Positions 16,273 through 24,891 of a stretch of 64,000 nucleotides of DNA are shown here, one piece after another. The number at the start of each line of letters is the position of its first letter. Positions within the stretch are counted from its first letter, which is position 1. The notes beneath the pieces were generated by a model, which searched no databases, had not been told where the DNA came from, and was given only the letters and a program-made list of their open reading frames with translations. Position numbers and translations under genes: made by a program. This stretch comes from Pseudomonas sp. GL-B-19 (GTDB taxonomy: Bacteria; Pseudomonadota; Gammaproteobacteria; Pseudomonadales; Pseudomonadaceae). The DNA is taken from assembly GCF_019956415.1 (NCBI RefSeq), contig NZ_JAHBDK010000020.1, positions 310,001 through 374,000 on the forward strand, read 5' to 3'.

Positions 16273-17664
16273 ATGTCTCAACGCCGCTCAACATTGATTG
16301 CCCTGTTGGTAGCGGTCACCTTCTTTATGGAGAACCTCGACGCTACGGTGATCGCCACTGCGCTGCCGGTCATGGCCAGGACGTTTGGTGTGCCAGCGGT
16401 GGATGTGAGCATTGGTATGAGCGTCTACATGCTCTCGGTTGCGGTGTTCATCCCCATCAGCGGCTGGTTGGCTGATCGCTTCGGCTCACGTCTTATATTC
16501 AGTTCGGCGATTGTGCTGTTCAGCCTGTCTTCGCTGATGTGTGGGTTGAGTGATAGCCTGGAAACCTTTGTTGTCGCGCGCGTGCTGCAGGGCATCAGCG
16601 GAGCGATGATGGTACCGGTAGGGCGCTTGGCAGTACTTCGCACCACCGAGAAGAAAGACCTCGTGCGGGCGATCTCTTTTATTACCTGGCCCGGTCTGGT
16701 CGCACCGATACTCGGGCCTCCCTTGGGCGGTTTCATCGTCACCCACGCGTCCTGGCCGTGGATTTTCTACCTCAATCTTCCGCTAGGCGTGCTGGCCTTG
16801 ATTGCCGCGCTGGTATTGATTCCCAGGCAAGACCACATTGTTGCCCGGCGATTCGATTTCAGTGGTTTTCTGCTCGCCGGCGGCGCCAGCGCTGCGCTGC
16901 TGTTCGGCGTAGAGATGCTGGGGCAAAGTCATGCCAATCTGTTGCCAGCACTGTCACTCAGTGGTGCAGGCGTGATACTCGGTGTTATTGCCTGGCGACA
17001 TCTGCGTCGACATGCGCAACCGTTACTGGCGCTGGGTGTTTTGGGAATCCGTACCTTCAGTGTCTGCCTATTGGGTGGCTCGATTTTTCGGATCGCCATC
17101 AGCACCTTGCCGTTTCTCCTGCCGCTGATGTTTCAACTCGCCTTCGGGCTTTCTGCGCTGGATGCGGGGCTACTGGTGTTGGCCGTCTTTGCCGGCAATC
17201 TGGCCATGAAGCCGTTCACCACGCGGGTGATGCAACGTTGGGGGTTTCGCCCGGTGCTAATGTTCAACGGCATCCTCGGCGTACTGGCGATCGCGGCCTG
17301 TGCGTTGCTGGATGAGCACATGAGCCGAGTGCTGATTTTGTTCATTCTGTTTGTCGGTGGCTTGTCACGATCCATGCAGTTCACCGCGTTCAACACGCTG
17401 GGTTTTGCCGATGTCCCCAAGGAGCAGATGAGCGATGCTTCAACCTTGTTCAGTATGTTCTTCCAACTGAGCATGGCGATGGGGGTTGCCACGGGCGCGT
17501 TGCTGCTACGTTTCTCCATGAGCATCCATGGCAACACTGAGCTCGCCAATACAGCCGACTTTCAGCTGACGTTCCTTTGTGTTGCCTTGATTGCGGGGAT
17601 CGCATTGCTGGACAACTTGAGACTGCCACCGAAGGCAGGTGAGTCGGTATTGCAGCGAGCATAA
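16273..17664 (+). CDS. MFS transporter, DHA2 (14-helix drug exporter) type
   Basis: 463 residues, almost entirely hydrophobic helices. The first helix carries the DHA2-like FFMENLDATVIATALP, and the loop between helices 2 and 3 has the MFS signature GWLADRFGSR. The fifth helix region shows a motif-C-like GPPLGGFI. This fits EmrB/QacA-type proton-driven exporters of lipophilic drugs. It stands alone, without an adaptor protein gene. A hairpin at 17683-17709 follows it. Confidence 0.85.
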   Translation: MSQRRSTLIALLVAVTFFMENLDATVIATALPVMARTFGVPAVDVSIGMSVYMLSVAVFIPISGWLADRFGSRLIFSSAIVLFSLSSLMCGLSDSLETFVVARVLQGISGAMMVPVGRLAVLRTTEKKDLVRAISFITWPGLVAPILGPPLGGFIVTHASWPWIFYLNLPLGVLALIAALVLIPRQDHIVARRFDFSGFLLAGGASAALLFGVEMLGQSHANLLPALSLSGAGVILGVIAWRHLRRHAQPLLALGVLGIRTFSVCLLGGSIFRIAISTLPFLLPLMFQLAFGLSALDAGLLVLAVFAGNLAMKPFTTRVMQRWGFRPVLMFNGILGVLAIAACALLDEHMSRVLILFILFVGGLSRSMQFTAFNTLGFADVPKEQMSDASTLFSMFFQLSMAMGVATGALLLRFSMSIHGNTELANTADFQLTFLCVALIAGIALLDNLRLPPKAGESVLQRA

Positions 17665-17682
17665 GAAAAAGACAGGCCTTCA

Positions 17683-17709
17683 GGTGTTGAGCGCTTGCGC
17701 CTCAACACC
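17683..17709 (+). terminator. Hairpin downstream of the MFS gene, possible terminator
   Basis: GGTGTTGAG and CTCAACACC pair across a nine-base centre that can itself pair. A short T tract lies only about 20 bases further on, so termination efficiency is uncertain. Confidence 0.4.
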
Positions 17710-17818
17710 GTGTCAGCGTCGAATCCTTTTTACCCCGTTCAAACTTCGTGATAGGGAATCCATTGATGTTGGATCTGAAGCGATTGTGTGGAGGTTATCG
17801 TGCGCGAGCGAGCCGCCC

Positions 17819-18253
17819 TTAGCCAAGTTGCTCGGCAAGTCCGACGATGATGCCCTCAGGCCCACGAATATAGGCGAGCCGGTACGATTTCTCGTACTGC
17901 GTCTGGCCAATGAGTTCTGCGCCATGGGCCTGCATCCGCGCAACGACAGCATCGATGTCATCAACGGCAAACATGATGCGACGAAGACCCAAAGCGTTCA
18001 CTGGCGCTTCCACGGGCCCAAATCTGACTGCATTTGGCGTGTGGAATTTGTCCAGTTCAATTCCCTGCCCATCGGGAGTCCGCAGCATCGCGAGGGTGGC
18101 TCGGACGTCTCCAAGCCCTATGAGGCTCCCGACAGAAGGCCCTTCAACCGTTGTTTGGCCCTCAAGCTCAAGGCCCAATTCGATAAAGAACGCTTTCACC
18201 GCTTCGAGATCGTCGACAACTATCAGGACGTTGTCCATTCGCTTGACTGTCAT
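17819..18253 (-). CDS. VOC (glyoxalase/bleomycin-resistance fold) family protein
   Basis: 144 residues with two beta-alpha-beta-beta-beta modules: MDNVLIVVDDLEAVKAFF at the N-terminus and RRIMFAVDDIDAVVARMQA in the second half, ending GPEGIIVGLAEQLG. The fold is shared by glyoxalases, dioxygenases and resistance proteins, so the activity is open. The start at 18253 has GAGGGA nine bases upstream. It lies 49 bases after an AraC-family regulator gene on the same strand and is probably co-transcribed with it. Confidence 0.8.
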   Translation of the reverse strand: MTVKRMDNVLIVVDDLEAVKAFFIELGLELEGQTTVEGPSVGSLIGLGDVRATLAMLRTPDGQGIELDKFHTPNAVRFGPVEAPVNALGLRRIMFAVDDIDAVVARMQAHGAELIGQTQYEKSYRLAYIRGPEGIIVGLAEQLG

Positions 18254-18302
18254 GTCCTTCGGTCCCTCTTTCAACGGTGTCGCGCATTTGGGGATTTGTG
18301 TT

Positions 18303-19118
18303 TTATCTGATGGGTATTCGCAGCTGTGCCGGACTCACGCCAAGACGTTGCCTGAACGTGGTCGCCATGTGCGCCTGGGAGTTAAAGCCGCAGGTCTGGG
18401 CGATTTCCGCCAGCCTGGCTGTCGAATCACGCATCAGTGCGCGGGCCTTGGCGAGGCGTCGGTCGATCAGGTAACTGTGCGGGCTTTTGCCCGTCGCGTT
18501 CTTGAATGCTCGAATGAAATAGCCTTCGGACAATCCAAGTAACCCTGCCATCGCCTGTATTCCCAACTGGCCGTCGAGGCCTGCATCGATGAACTCGTCG
18601 AGTAGACGCATCCTGCTACCGGTTATAGAGCCTAGGGGTGGCGCCGATAACGCTTCGTTGTCCTGCGCCCGTTCCGCCAATGCGAGTGCCCAGGCCTCCC
18701 AATCGTCTTCCACTGAGGCGTGTAACAGCGCGGCGCGCATGCGCAGCGCCAGGGTAATGGCCTGTTGATCAATGCGATTGTTGAATGCACGGTCGCCTGC
18801 CAACGCAACGCCGTCGGTGCGCATGACCCGCAGGTATTCACCGCCCTTGGGTGACTCGGACAACACGTCACAACCGGCGGGGACGAATGCCAAGCCGTTG
18901 GGCGTGGCGTCGAAGGGATGCACTCGGTCACTGCCGATGGCGTGCAGACCTCGCTGGCTATCGAAGGCAAAGCCAATCGTCGCCTGGCTTGCTACATATC
19001 GGGTCGCGTAAGCGGCGCCGGGTAGCAACTCGATCGCCCATGGCCCGGCCTCGACCCGACGGATCGGTTCAGGCAGGAGCGGGGGCAGGAGGCGGTTTCG
19101 ATGGCTCATAAACACCAT
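18303..19118 (-). CDS. AraC-family transcriptional regulator
   Basis: About 271 residues with a C-terminal double helix-turn-helix: first helix pair IQAMAGLLGLSEGYFIRAFK, second LAEIAQTCGFNSQAHMATTF, ending GVSPAQLRI. The N-terminal domain is a sensor of about 170 residues with no recognised ligand signature. Starts at 19118, 19109 or a TTG at 19139 are possible, since no Shine-Dalgarno sequence is clear. It lies upstream of the VOC gene and divergent from the threonine dehydratase-like gene, so either could be its target. Confidence 0.82.
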   Translation of the reverse strand: MVFMSHRNRLLPPLLPEPIRRVEAGPWAIELLPGAAYATRYVASQATIGFAFDSQRGLHAIGSDRVHPFDATPNGLAFVPAGCDVLSESPKGGEYLRVMRTDGVALAGDRAFNNRIDQQAITLALRMRAALLHASVEDDWEAWALALAERAQDNEALSAPPLGSITGSRMRLLDEFIDAGLDGQLGIQAMAGLLGLSEGYFIRAFKNATGKSPHSYLIDRRLAKARALMRDSTARLAEIAQTCGFNSQAHMATTFRQRLGVSPAQLRIPIR

Positions 19119-19214
19119 AGTAATAAAGAGGGGGCGCAAAAGTCAGGTCAGTTTTCTGAAAGCCCGCGTGATGCGCTCGTGTCTAGACTGGGCAAAACCT
19201 CAGGGAGACGACTC

Positions 19215-20171
19215 ATGCACCGACTGACCCGCGACGATATCGAACAAGCGGCTCGCCACGTTTACCAAGTAATGCCTGCCACCGCCCAGTACGCGTGGCC
19301 CCTGCTGGCCGAGCGGTTGGGTTGCACTGTGTGGGTCAAGCACGAAAACCATACACCTACCGGTGCTTTCAAGGTTCGCGGCGGCATTACTTTCATGCAC
19401 TGGCTCAAACGCGCGCACCCAGACGTCAAGGGTATTGTCACCGCTACCCGCGGCAACCATGGTCAGAGCCTGGCGCTGGCAGCCGGCGCGCTGGGTCTGA
19501 AGGCGTTGATTGTAGTGCCGGAAGGTAATTCGGTTGAAAAGAACAATGCCATGCGTGGCTTTGGTGGCGAAGTAGTCGAGTTTGGCCGCGATTTTGATGA
19601 GGCCCGTGAAGAGGCCGTTCGTCTGGCGCAAGTGCATGGCCTCTATTTGGTTCCGCCGTTCCATGTCGAGTTGGTCAAAGGCGTGGCCACTTATGCGCTG
19701 GAGCTGTTCAAGGCCGCGCCGGATCTGGATACCGTCTATGTGCCGATTGGCTGTGGATCGGGGATTTGTGGGGTGATCGCCGCCCGGGACGCGCTGGGCC
19801 TGAAAACCCACGTGGTGGGCGTGGTGTCCAGTGAGGCAGCGGCAGCCAAGATATCGTTTGAAGCGGGAGAAATCCTTGAAACCGCTACGGCGGATACCTT
19901 CGCTGACGGCCTTGCCGTGCGTAAACCGGTTCCCGCCGCCTTTGCCATCTACGGCGCGGCTGCCGCACGAATCGTCTCCGTCAGCGAGGAGCAGATTGCC
20001 CAGGCAATGCGTGTGTTTTACACCGACACCCACAACCTCGCTGAAGGGGCCGGTGCGGCGGCCTTGGCAGCGCTTATTCAGGAGCGTGAAACAATGGCGG
20101 GAAGACGGGTAGGTGTGATTCTATCCGGCGGGAATGTTGATCAATCGGTGTATGCAAGAGTAATTGAGTGA
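19215..20171 (+). CDS. Threonine dehydratase-like PLP enzyme (fold type II)
   Basis: 318 residues. The PLP lysine lies in TGAFKVRGG (about residue 51) and the phosphate-binding loop is GCGSGICG (about 180). This is the catalytic domain only, without the regulatory ACT domain of biosynthetic IlvA. Such short enzymes act as catabolic threonine/serine dehydratases or hydroxyaspartate ammonia-lyases. The start at 19215 follows CAGGGAGACG; longer frames upstream overlap the divergent regulator gene and are not credible. Confidence 0.82.
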   Translation: MHRLTRDDIEQAARHVYQVMPATAQYAWPLLAERLGCTVWVKHENHTPTGAFKVRGGITFMHWLKRAHPDVKGIVTATRGNHGQSLALAAGALGLKALIVVPEGNSVEKNNAMRGFGGEVVEFGRDFDEAREEAVRLAQVHGLYLVPPFHVELVKGVATYALELFKAAPDLDTVYVPIGCGSGICGVIAARDALGLKTHVVGVVSSEAAAAKISFEAGEILETATADTFADGLAVRKPVPAAFAIYGAAAARIVSVSEEQIAQAMRVFYTDTHNLAEGAGAAALAALIQERETMAGRRVGVILSGGNVDQSVYARVIE

Positions 20172-20188
20172 GTGACCGCCAATGCTGG

Positions 20189-20749
20189 CTAAGGACATTC
20201 GTCTGGCCTGAGTCCCAGTTGAAGTTGAACCAGGGTGATCAGTTCATCCGGATCGATCGGCTTTAGTAGAAAGTCCACGACACTCAAGCGCATTGCCTCG
20301 ATGGCATCTCGAACTCCAGCATCTCCAGAAATGATCACAATGGGCAGGTCGGCCCACTCCGACTCGCGGATTTTTGAAATCAACTCCAGGCCATTGAGCG
20401 GGTGCATACGCAAATCAGTAATGACCAATCCGATTGAACTGTCGATGCTCAACGAACGCATGGCATCAGCTGCACTTCTAGCCTCAAGGCAGAAGATGCC
20501 ATTGATTTGAAGAATTTCGGCCAACATCTCGCGAGTGCAAGGGTCATCCTCGACGATCAAGACTTTTTGAGCCAATAGCCCTGGCTCCTGCATTGCGGCA
20601 TTGATTGCCTCGCGCTCAGCGGCAGTCAAAAGATCGTGATCGAACATCATTTCCAACCATTTATGAGCCAATGAAACCCTGTATGCCGGCAGTCTAAACA
20701 GGCTTGGGGGCAGGTCTGTCTCCTCCAACCTGCGCCCCCAGTAACGCAT
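20189..20749 (-). CDS. Single-domain response regulator with helical N-terminal extension
   Basis: 186 residues. The receiver domain occupies about 62-180, with acidic pocket VEDD, phospho-acceptor Asp112 (VITDLRM), and Lys163 (FLLKPID). There is no output domain. The first 60 residues are a charged, probably helical extension with an LTAAEREAIN segment. No kinase gene is adjacent, so its partner is unknown; it may act by protein contact. Position and lack of a clear Shine-Dalgarno sequence leave the exact start uncertain. Confidence 0.8.
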   Translation of the reverse strand: MRYWGRRLEETDLPPSLFRLPAYRVSLAHKWLEMMFDHDLLTAAEREAINAAMQEPGLLAQKVLIVEDDPCTREMLAEILQINGIFCLEARSAADAMRSLSIDSSIGLVITDLRMHPLNGLELISKIRESEWADLPIVIISGDAGVRDAIEAMRLSVVDFLLKPIDPDELITLVQLQLGLRPDECP

Positions 20750-20841
20750 TGCGTCAACAAAATTGCTCTGAAATGGCCTGATTTGTACCCCTCAGAACGC
20801 TGAAAAACGCTGAAATCCGTGATCAACGTGGGAGGCGGTCG

Positions 20842-22056
20842 CTAGATTCCACTGAACATACCGATGATCACGGCATTGACCAGGTCGATGAAAAAGCCAC
20901 ACACCAGCGGCACGATCAGGAACGCCTGGTGAGCGGCACCGTACTTTTGGGTCACGGTCGTCATGTTGACGATGGCCGTCGCAGTGGAGCCGAGGGCAAT
21001 CCCGCCGAACCCGGAAGCAATCACGCTGGCTTCGTAATCGCGCCCCATAAAGCGGAAGACCACAAAATACGTATAGAGCACCGTCAGCAGGATTTGCAGG
21101 GTCAAGGCGCACACAATGAACAGCAACACGCCACTCAGCTGCCATAACTGAAGCCCCATCAGCGCCATGGTCAAAAACATGCCCAGACAAATATCGGAGA
21201 TCAGCGACAGACCCAGGCTGGCGCCGCTCCAGGATTTCAGCCGCTGATCACCCACCAATGCGAGAACGATGTGGTGAATGACGATGCCCGCAAACAGGCA
21301 ACTGACGAATTTTGGCAGGGTGATGCCAGCATCGACCAACAGCAGGTTGAGCCCATAGCCGACCATCAGGGTCAGGTTGAGCCACATCCACGCCCAGAGC
21401 ACGTCGTAGTAGTCCAGTGGCTTGCTCGGTTGATCCTCGAAAATGCCGACTTCCAGCGCCGCATCCCCGGAAGTCTTTAGTCGATAGCGACGTATCAGTC
21501 GGTTGGCGATTGGACCACCGATCACGCAAGCGGCAATCAGGCCGACGGTGTTGCTGGCCATGCCCAGTTCATGCGCGTTATTGATGCCCAGCTTTTCGAT
21601 GAACAGCGGTGCCCAGGCCAGGGTGGTGCCCGCCCCACCGGTGAGGGAAATGGAGCCCACCATCAAACCGGCCTTGGGATCGAGTCCGAATGCTTCGGCC
21701 ACACCCATGCCCAGCGCGTTTTGCAGGATAATGAACACCCCGGCGAGTACCAGCAGGATCAGCAGCGGGCGCCCACCCTTGAGCAGTTGGCGCATGTCCG
21801 ATTTCAAGCCAATGCCGGCAAAGAAATAGAGCAGCAAGGTGTCGCGAATTTGCAGATCGAATTCGACCTGGATATTAAGACCGAAGTAAAGCAGGGACGT
21901 CACTGCCGCACAGACGAAGCCGCCGACGACCGATTCGGGAATACAGTATTGACGGAGTAGGGCGTTGCGATGAACAAGGGTTTTGCCGAGGAAAAGCAGG
22001 AGGATGGCAAGGGTAAAACTCACGAGACCGTGAACCGAAAAGAGCTGGGGCGTCAT
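20842..22056 (-). CDS. gltS: Sodium/glutamate symporter
   Basis: 404 residues, the normal length for GltS. It has about ten hydrophobic helices in two inverted halves, with the re-entrant loop motifs (SLTGGAGTTLAW in the first half, GFGGIALGSTATAI in the second). It imports glutamate with sodium through the inner membrane. The gene stands alone; a 266-base region upstream separates it from the divergent nspC gene and carries a perfect 9-bp inverted repeat. Confidence 0.9.
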   Translation of the reverse strand: MTPQLFSVHGLVSFTLAILLLFLGKTLVHRNALLRQYCIPESVVGGFVCAAVTSLLYFGLNIQVEFDLQIRDTLLLYFFAGIGLKSDMRQLLKGGRPLLILLVLAGVFIILQNALGMGVAEAFGLDPKAGLMVGSISLTGGAGTTLAWAPLFIEKLGINNAHELGMASNTVGLIAACVIGGPIANRLIRRYRLKTSGDAALEVGIFEDQPSKPLDYYDVLWAWMWLNLTLMVGYGLNLLLVDAGITLPKFVSCLFAGIVIHHIVLALVGDQRLKSWSGASLGLSLISDICLGMFLTMALMGLQLWQLSGVLLFIVCALTLQILLTVLYTYFVVFRFMGRDYEASVIASGFGGIALGSTATAIVNMTTVTQKYGAAHQAFLIVPLVCGFFIDLVNAVIIGMFSGI

Positions 22057-22148
22057 TCAAAGCCTACCTGAAATCTGAAAAATTCATTATCACGATTTGG
22101 CCGTTCAGTGTTTTGAGCTGTGTCAATAAACGGTGGATGGAGCATAGC

Positions 22149-22168
22149 AGGAAGGTTAAAACCTTCCT
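22149..22168. repeat. Short perfect inverted repeat in gltS/nspC divergent region
   Basis: AGGAAGGTT-AA-AACCTTCCT, 9-bp arms with a two-base centre. No U run follows; it may be an operator for gltS or nspC. Confidence 0.45.
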
Positions 22169-22322
22169 CCAGCCCCCCATTCACTCGATAAATATCTGAT
22201 ATTTACGGGTTTCAAGTGAGCCGTGCTTCGCATCGCGAGCACTTTCTGTACTTTCGATATATCGCCAGTGAAGGCACAATGCGCATCCTTTTTTTGGCTG
22301 GCCTTGCCGGAGGCGCCTCGAA

Positions 22323-23420
22323 ATGATCAAAACGCCGTACTACCTTATCGATAAACAAAAGCTGCTGGCGAACATGCAGAAGATTGCCTATGTGCGCGAA
22401 CAGTCCGGGGCCAAAGCGCTTCTGGCACTCAAGTGCTTCGCCACCTGGTCGGTGTTCGACCTGATGCAGCAATATATGGACGGCACCACGTCGTCGTCGC
22501 TTTACGAGCTCAAGCTCGGTCGACAGAAGTTCGCGGGCGAGACCCACGCCTACAGCGTGGCCTGGGCCGACGACGAAATCGAAGAGATGCTCGAGAACTG
22601 CGACAAGATCATCTTCAACTCCATCAGCCAATTGCAGCGCTACACTGAAGCTTCAGCAGGCAAGGTGCGCGGTCTGCGGGTCAATCCGCAGGTGAGCAGC
22701 TCGGATTACCTGCTGGCCGACCCGGCGCGGCCGTTCAGCCGTCTGGGCGAGTGGGACCCGTTGAAGATCGAGCAGGTCATCGAACAGATCTCTGGTTTCA
22801 TGTTCCACAACAACTGCGAGAACGCTGACTTCGACCTGTTCGACCAGATGCTGTGCACCATTGAAGAGCGATTCGGTCATTTGCTGCACAAGGTCGAGTG
22901 GGTCAGCCTCGGCGGCGGCATCCACTTCACCGGTGACGACTACGAGCTGGATTCGTTCTGCGCTCGCCTCAAGGCCTTCTCGCAAAAATACGGCGTGCAG
23001 GTCTACCTGGAACCGGGTGAAGCGGCCATCACTCAGAGCGCGTCGCTGGAAGTCACTGTGCTCGACACCCTCTACAACGGCAAGCACCTGGCGGTCGTTG
23101 ACAGCTCCATCGAAGCCCACATGCTCGATCTGCTGATCTATCGCCTGAATGCCAAGCTGGCGCCGAGCGAAGGCGAACACACCTACATGGTGTGCGGAAA
23201 ATCCTGCCTGGCCGGAGATATTTTCGGTGAATATCAATTCGATCGTCCGTTGGCCATCGGGGATCGGCTGTCGTTCATCGACGCAGCGGGTTACACCATG
23301 GTCAAGAAGAACTGGTTCAACGGCCTGAAAATGCCGTCCATCGTAGTGAAACAACTCGACGGTAGTGTCGAGGTGGTTCGTGAGTTTGGTTTCAACGACT
23401 ACCTGTCCAGCCTCTCGTAA
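22323..23420 (+). CDS. nspC: Carboxynorspermidine decarboxylase
   Basis: 365 residues of the alanine-racemase-fold decarboxylase group. The PLP lysine is in LLALKCFATW (about residue 41), the glycine loop is SLGGGIHFTG, and the Cys/Asp substrate site is MVCGKSCLAGD. NspC removes the carboxyl group from carboxynorspermidine or carboxyspermidine in the last step of the aspartate-semialdehyde route to triamines. It is followed after 26 bases by the synthase gene of the same pathway. Whether the product here is spermidine or norspermidine cannot be read from the sequence. Confidence 0.92.
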   Translation: MIKTPYYLIDKQKLLANMQKIAYVREQSGAKALLALKCFATWSVFDLMQQYMDGTTSSSLYELKLGRQKFAGETHAYSVAWADDEIEEMLENCDKIIFNSISQLQRYTEASAGKVRGLRVNPQVSSSDYLLADPARPFSRLGEWDPLKIEQVIEQISGFMFHNNCENADFDLFDQMLCTIEERFGHLLHKVEWVSLGGGIHFTGDDYELDSFCARLKAFSQKYGVQVYLEPGEAAITQSASLEVTVLDTLYNGKHLAVVDSSIEAHMLDLLIYRLNAKLAPSEGEHTYMVCGKSCLAGDIFGEYQFDRPLAIGDRLSFIDAAGYTMVKKNWFNGLKMPSIVVKQLDGSVEVVREFGFNDYLSSLS

Positions 23421-23446
23421 GCTGGCAGAAAGGAGATATAAAAAAA

Positions 23447-24691
23447 TTGAAGAAAAACGTACTTATCATTGGTGCAGGAGGTGTCGCCAAGGTGGTGGCC
23501 CACAAGTGCGCGCAGCACAACGACGAACTCGGTCGTATTGCTATCGCGTCGCGCAACATCTCCAAATGTCAGGCCATCATCGACAGCGTCAAGTCCAAGG
23601 GCAGCCTCAAGCAGCCCGCCGAAATCAAGGCGTTCTCGCTGAACGCTATGGATATTGAGGCGACCAAGGCGCTGATCCGCGAAACCGAATCGCAGATCGT
23701 CATCAACGTCGGTTCCGCTTTCCTCAACATGTCGGTGCTGCGAGCCTGCATCGATACCGGCGCGGCCTACCTGGACACCGCCATTCACGAAGAACCGGGC
23801 AAAATCTGCGAGACGCCGCCCTGGTATGGCAACTACGAGTGGAACCACCTCGAAGAGTGCAAAGAGAAGAACATCACTGCCATTCTCGGTGTGGGTTTCG
23901 ACCCGGGTGTGGTCAACGCCTATGCAGCACTGGCCCAACAACAGTATTTCGACCGCATTGATTCGATCGACATTCTCGACGTCAACGCCGGTTCCCATGG
24001 CAAATATTTCGCCACCAATTTCGACCCGGAAATCAATTTCCGCGAGTTCACCGGACAGGTGTGGAGCTGGCAGAACAGCCAGTGGACCAGCAACACCATG
24101 TTCGAAGTCAAACGCACTGACGACCTGCCGGTCGTCGGGGCGCAGAACCTGTACCTGACCGGCCACGATGAAGTGCACTCTCTGTCGAAGAACCTGGGCG
24201 TGCCCAACGTGCGTTTCTGGATGAGCTTCGGCGAGCACTACATCAATGTGTTCACTGTGCTGCGCAACCTCGGCCTGCTCTCCGAGCAACCGGTCAAGAC
24301 GGCCGAAGGCCTGGAAGTCGTTCCGCTGAAAGTGGTCAAGGCCGTGCTCCCTGATCCGAGCTCGCTGGCGCCTGGCTACACCGGCAAGACCTGCATCGGC
24401 GATCTGGTCAAGGGCACCAAGGATGGCCAGCCGCGCGAGGTGTTCATCTACAACGTGGCCGACCATGAAGACGCCTACGCCGAAACTGACAGCCAGGGCA
24501 TTTCCTATACCGCAGGCGTGCCACCCGTGGCTGCTGCTCTGCTGGTCGCCCGCGGCGAGTGGGATGTGCAACGTATGGCCAACGTCGAAGAGCTGCCGGC
24601 TGAACCGTTCCTCAAGGCGCTGGATGTGATGGGCCTGCCGACCCGCATCAAAGACGAGAATGGAGACCGTCCCTGGAACGGCAACGCCTGA
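23447..24691 (+). CDS. Carboxynorspermidine/carboxyspermidine synthase (saccharopine dehydrogenase family)
   Basis: 414 residues with a Rossmann start (VLIIGAGGVAKVVAHKC) and saccharopine-dehydrogenase-type core (GVGFDPGVVNAYAA). It condenses aspartate semialdehyde with a diamine and reduces the imine with NADPH; the decarboxylase upstream then acts on the product. The start is an unusual TTG at 23447, supported by AAAGGAGATA nine bases upstream and by the Rossmann motif beginning three codons in; no ATG is available nearby. A strong bidirectional terminator follows. Confidence 0.9.
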   Translation: MKKNVLIIGAGGVAKVVAHKCAQHNDELGRIAIASRNISKCQAIIDSVKSKGSLKQPAEIKAFSLNAMDIEATKALIRETESQIVINVGSAFLNMSVLRACIDTGAAYLDTAIHEEPGKICETPPWYGNYEWNHLEECKEKNITAILGVGFDPGVVNAYAALAQQQYFDRIDSIDILDVNAGSHGKYFATNFDPEINFREFTGQVWSWQNSQWTSNTMFEVKRTDDLPVVGAQNLYLTGHDEVHSLSKNLGVPNVRFWMSFGEHYINVFTVLRNLGLLSEQPVKTAEGLEVVPLKVVKAVLPDPSSLAPGYTGKTCIGDLVKGTKDGQPREVFIYNVADHEDAYAETDSQGISYTAGVPPVAAALLVARGEWDVQRMANVEELPAEPFLKALDVMGLPTRIKDENGDRPWNGNA

Positions 24692-24734
24692 GGCGCCAAA
24701 TATCCAGGTGAATCTCGTTTGCCGCTCTAAACGC

Positions 24735-24764
24735 AAAAACGCCGCTCTTTGAGCGGCGTTTTTG
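24735..24764 (+). terminator. Strong Rho-independent terminator of the nspC operon
   Basis: AACGCCGCTC, loop TTT, GAGCGGCGTT flanked by A and T runs, so it can work in both directions. Confidence 0.9.
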
Positions 24765-24891
24765 TTTGTGCGATCTCGTAAAACGAATAAAACCATTGAA
24801 AAAAATTCGTATTCACTATAAACGGGAAGCACACCGACACATTGCTAACAATACAGTAAGTATCGCCAGCTTTTTGGCTCAGGGAGCGCTG

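Noticed and set aside
22149..22168. Inverted repeat as a terminator for gltS or nspC
   Set aside because: It lies upstream of both divergent genes and has no U run, so it is listed only as a possible operator.
23399..24832. Long open frame (about 477 codons) on the minus strand opposite the carboxynorspermidine synthase gene
   Set aside because: It runs through the terminator at 24735-24764 and has no recognisable domain; it is an antisense artefact of high-GC coding sequence.
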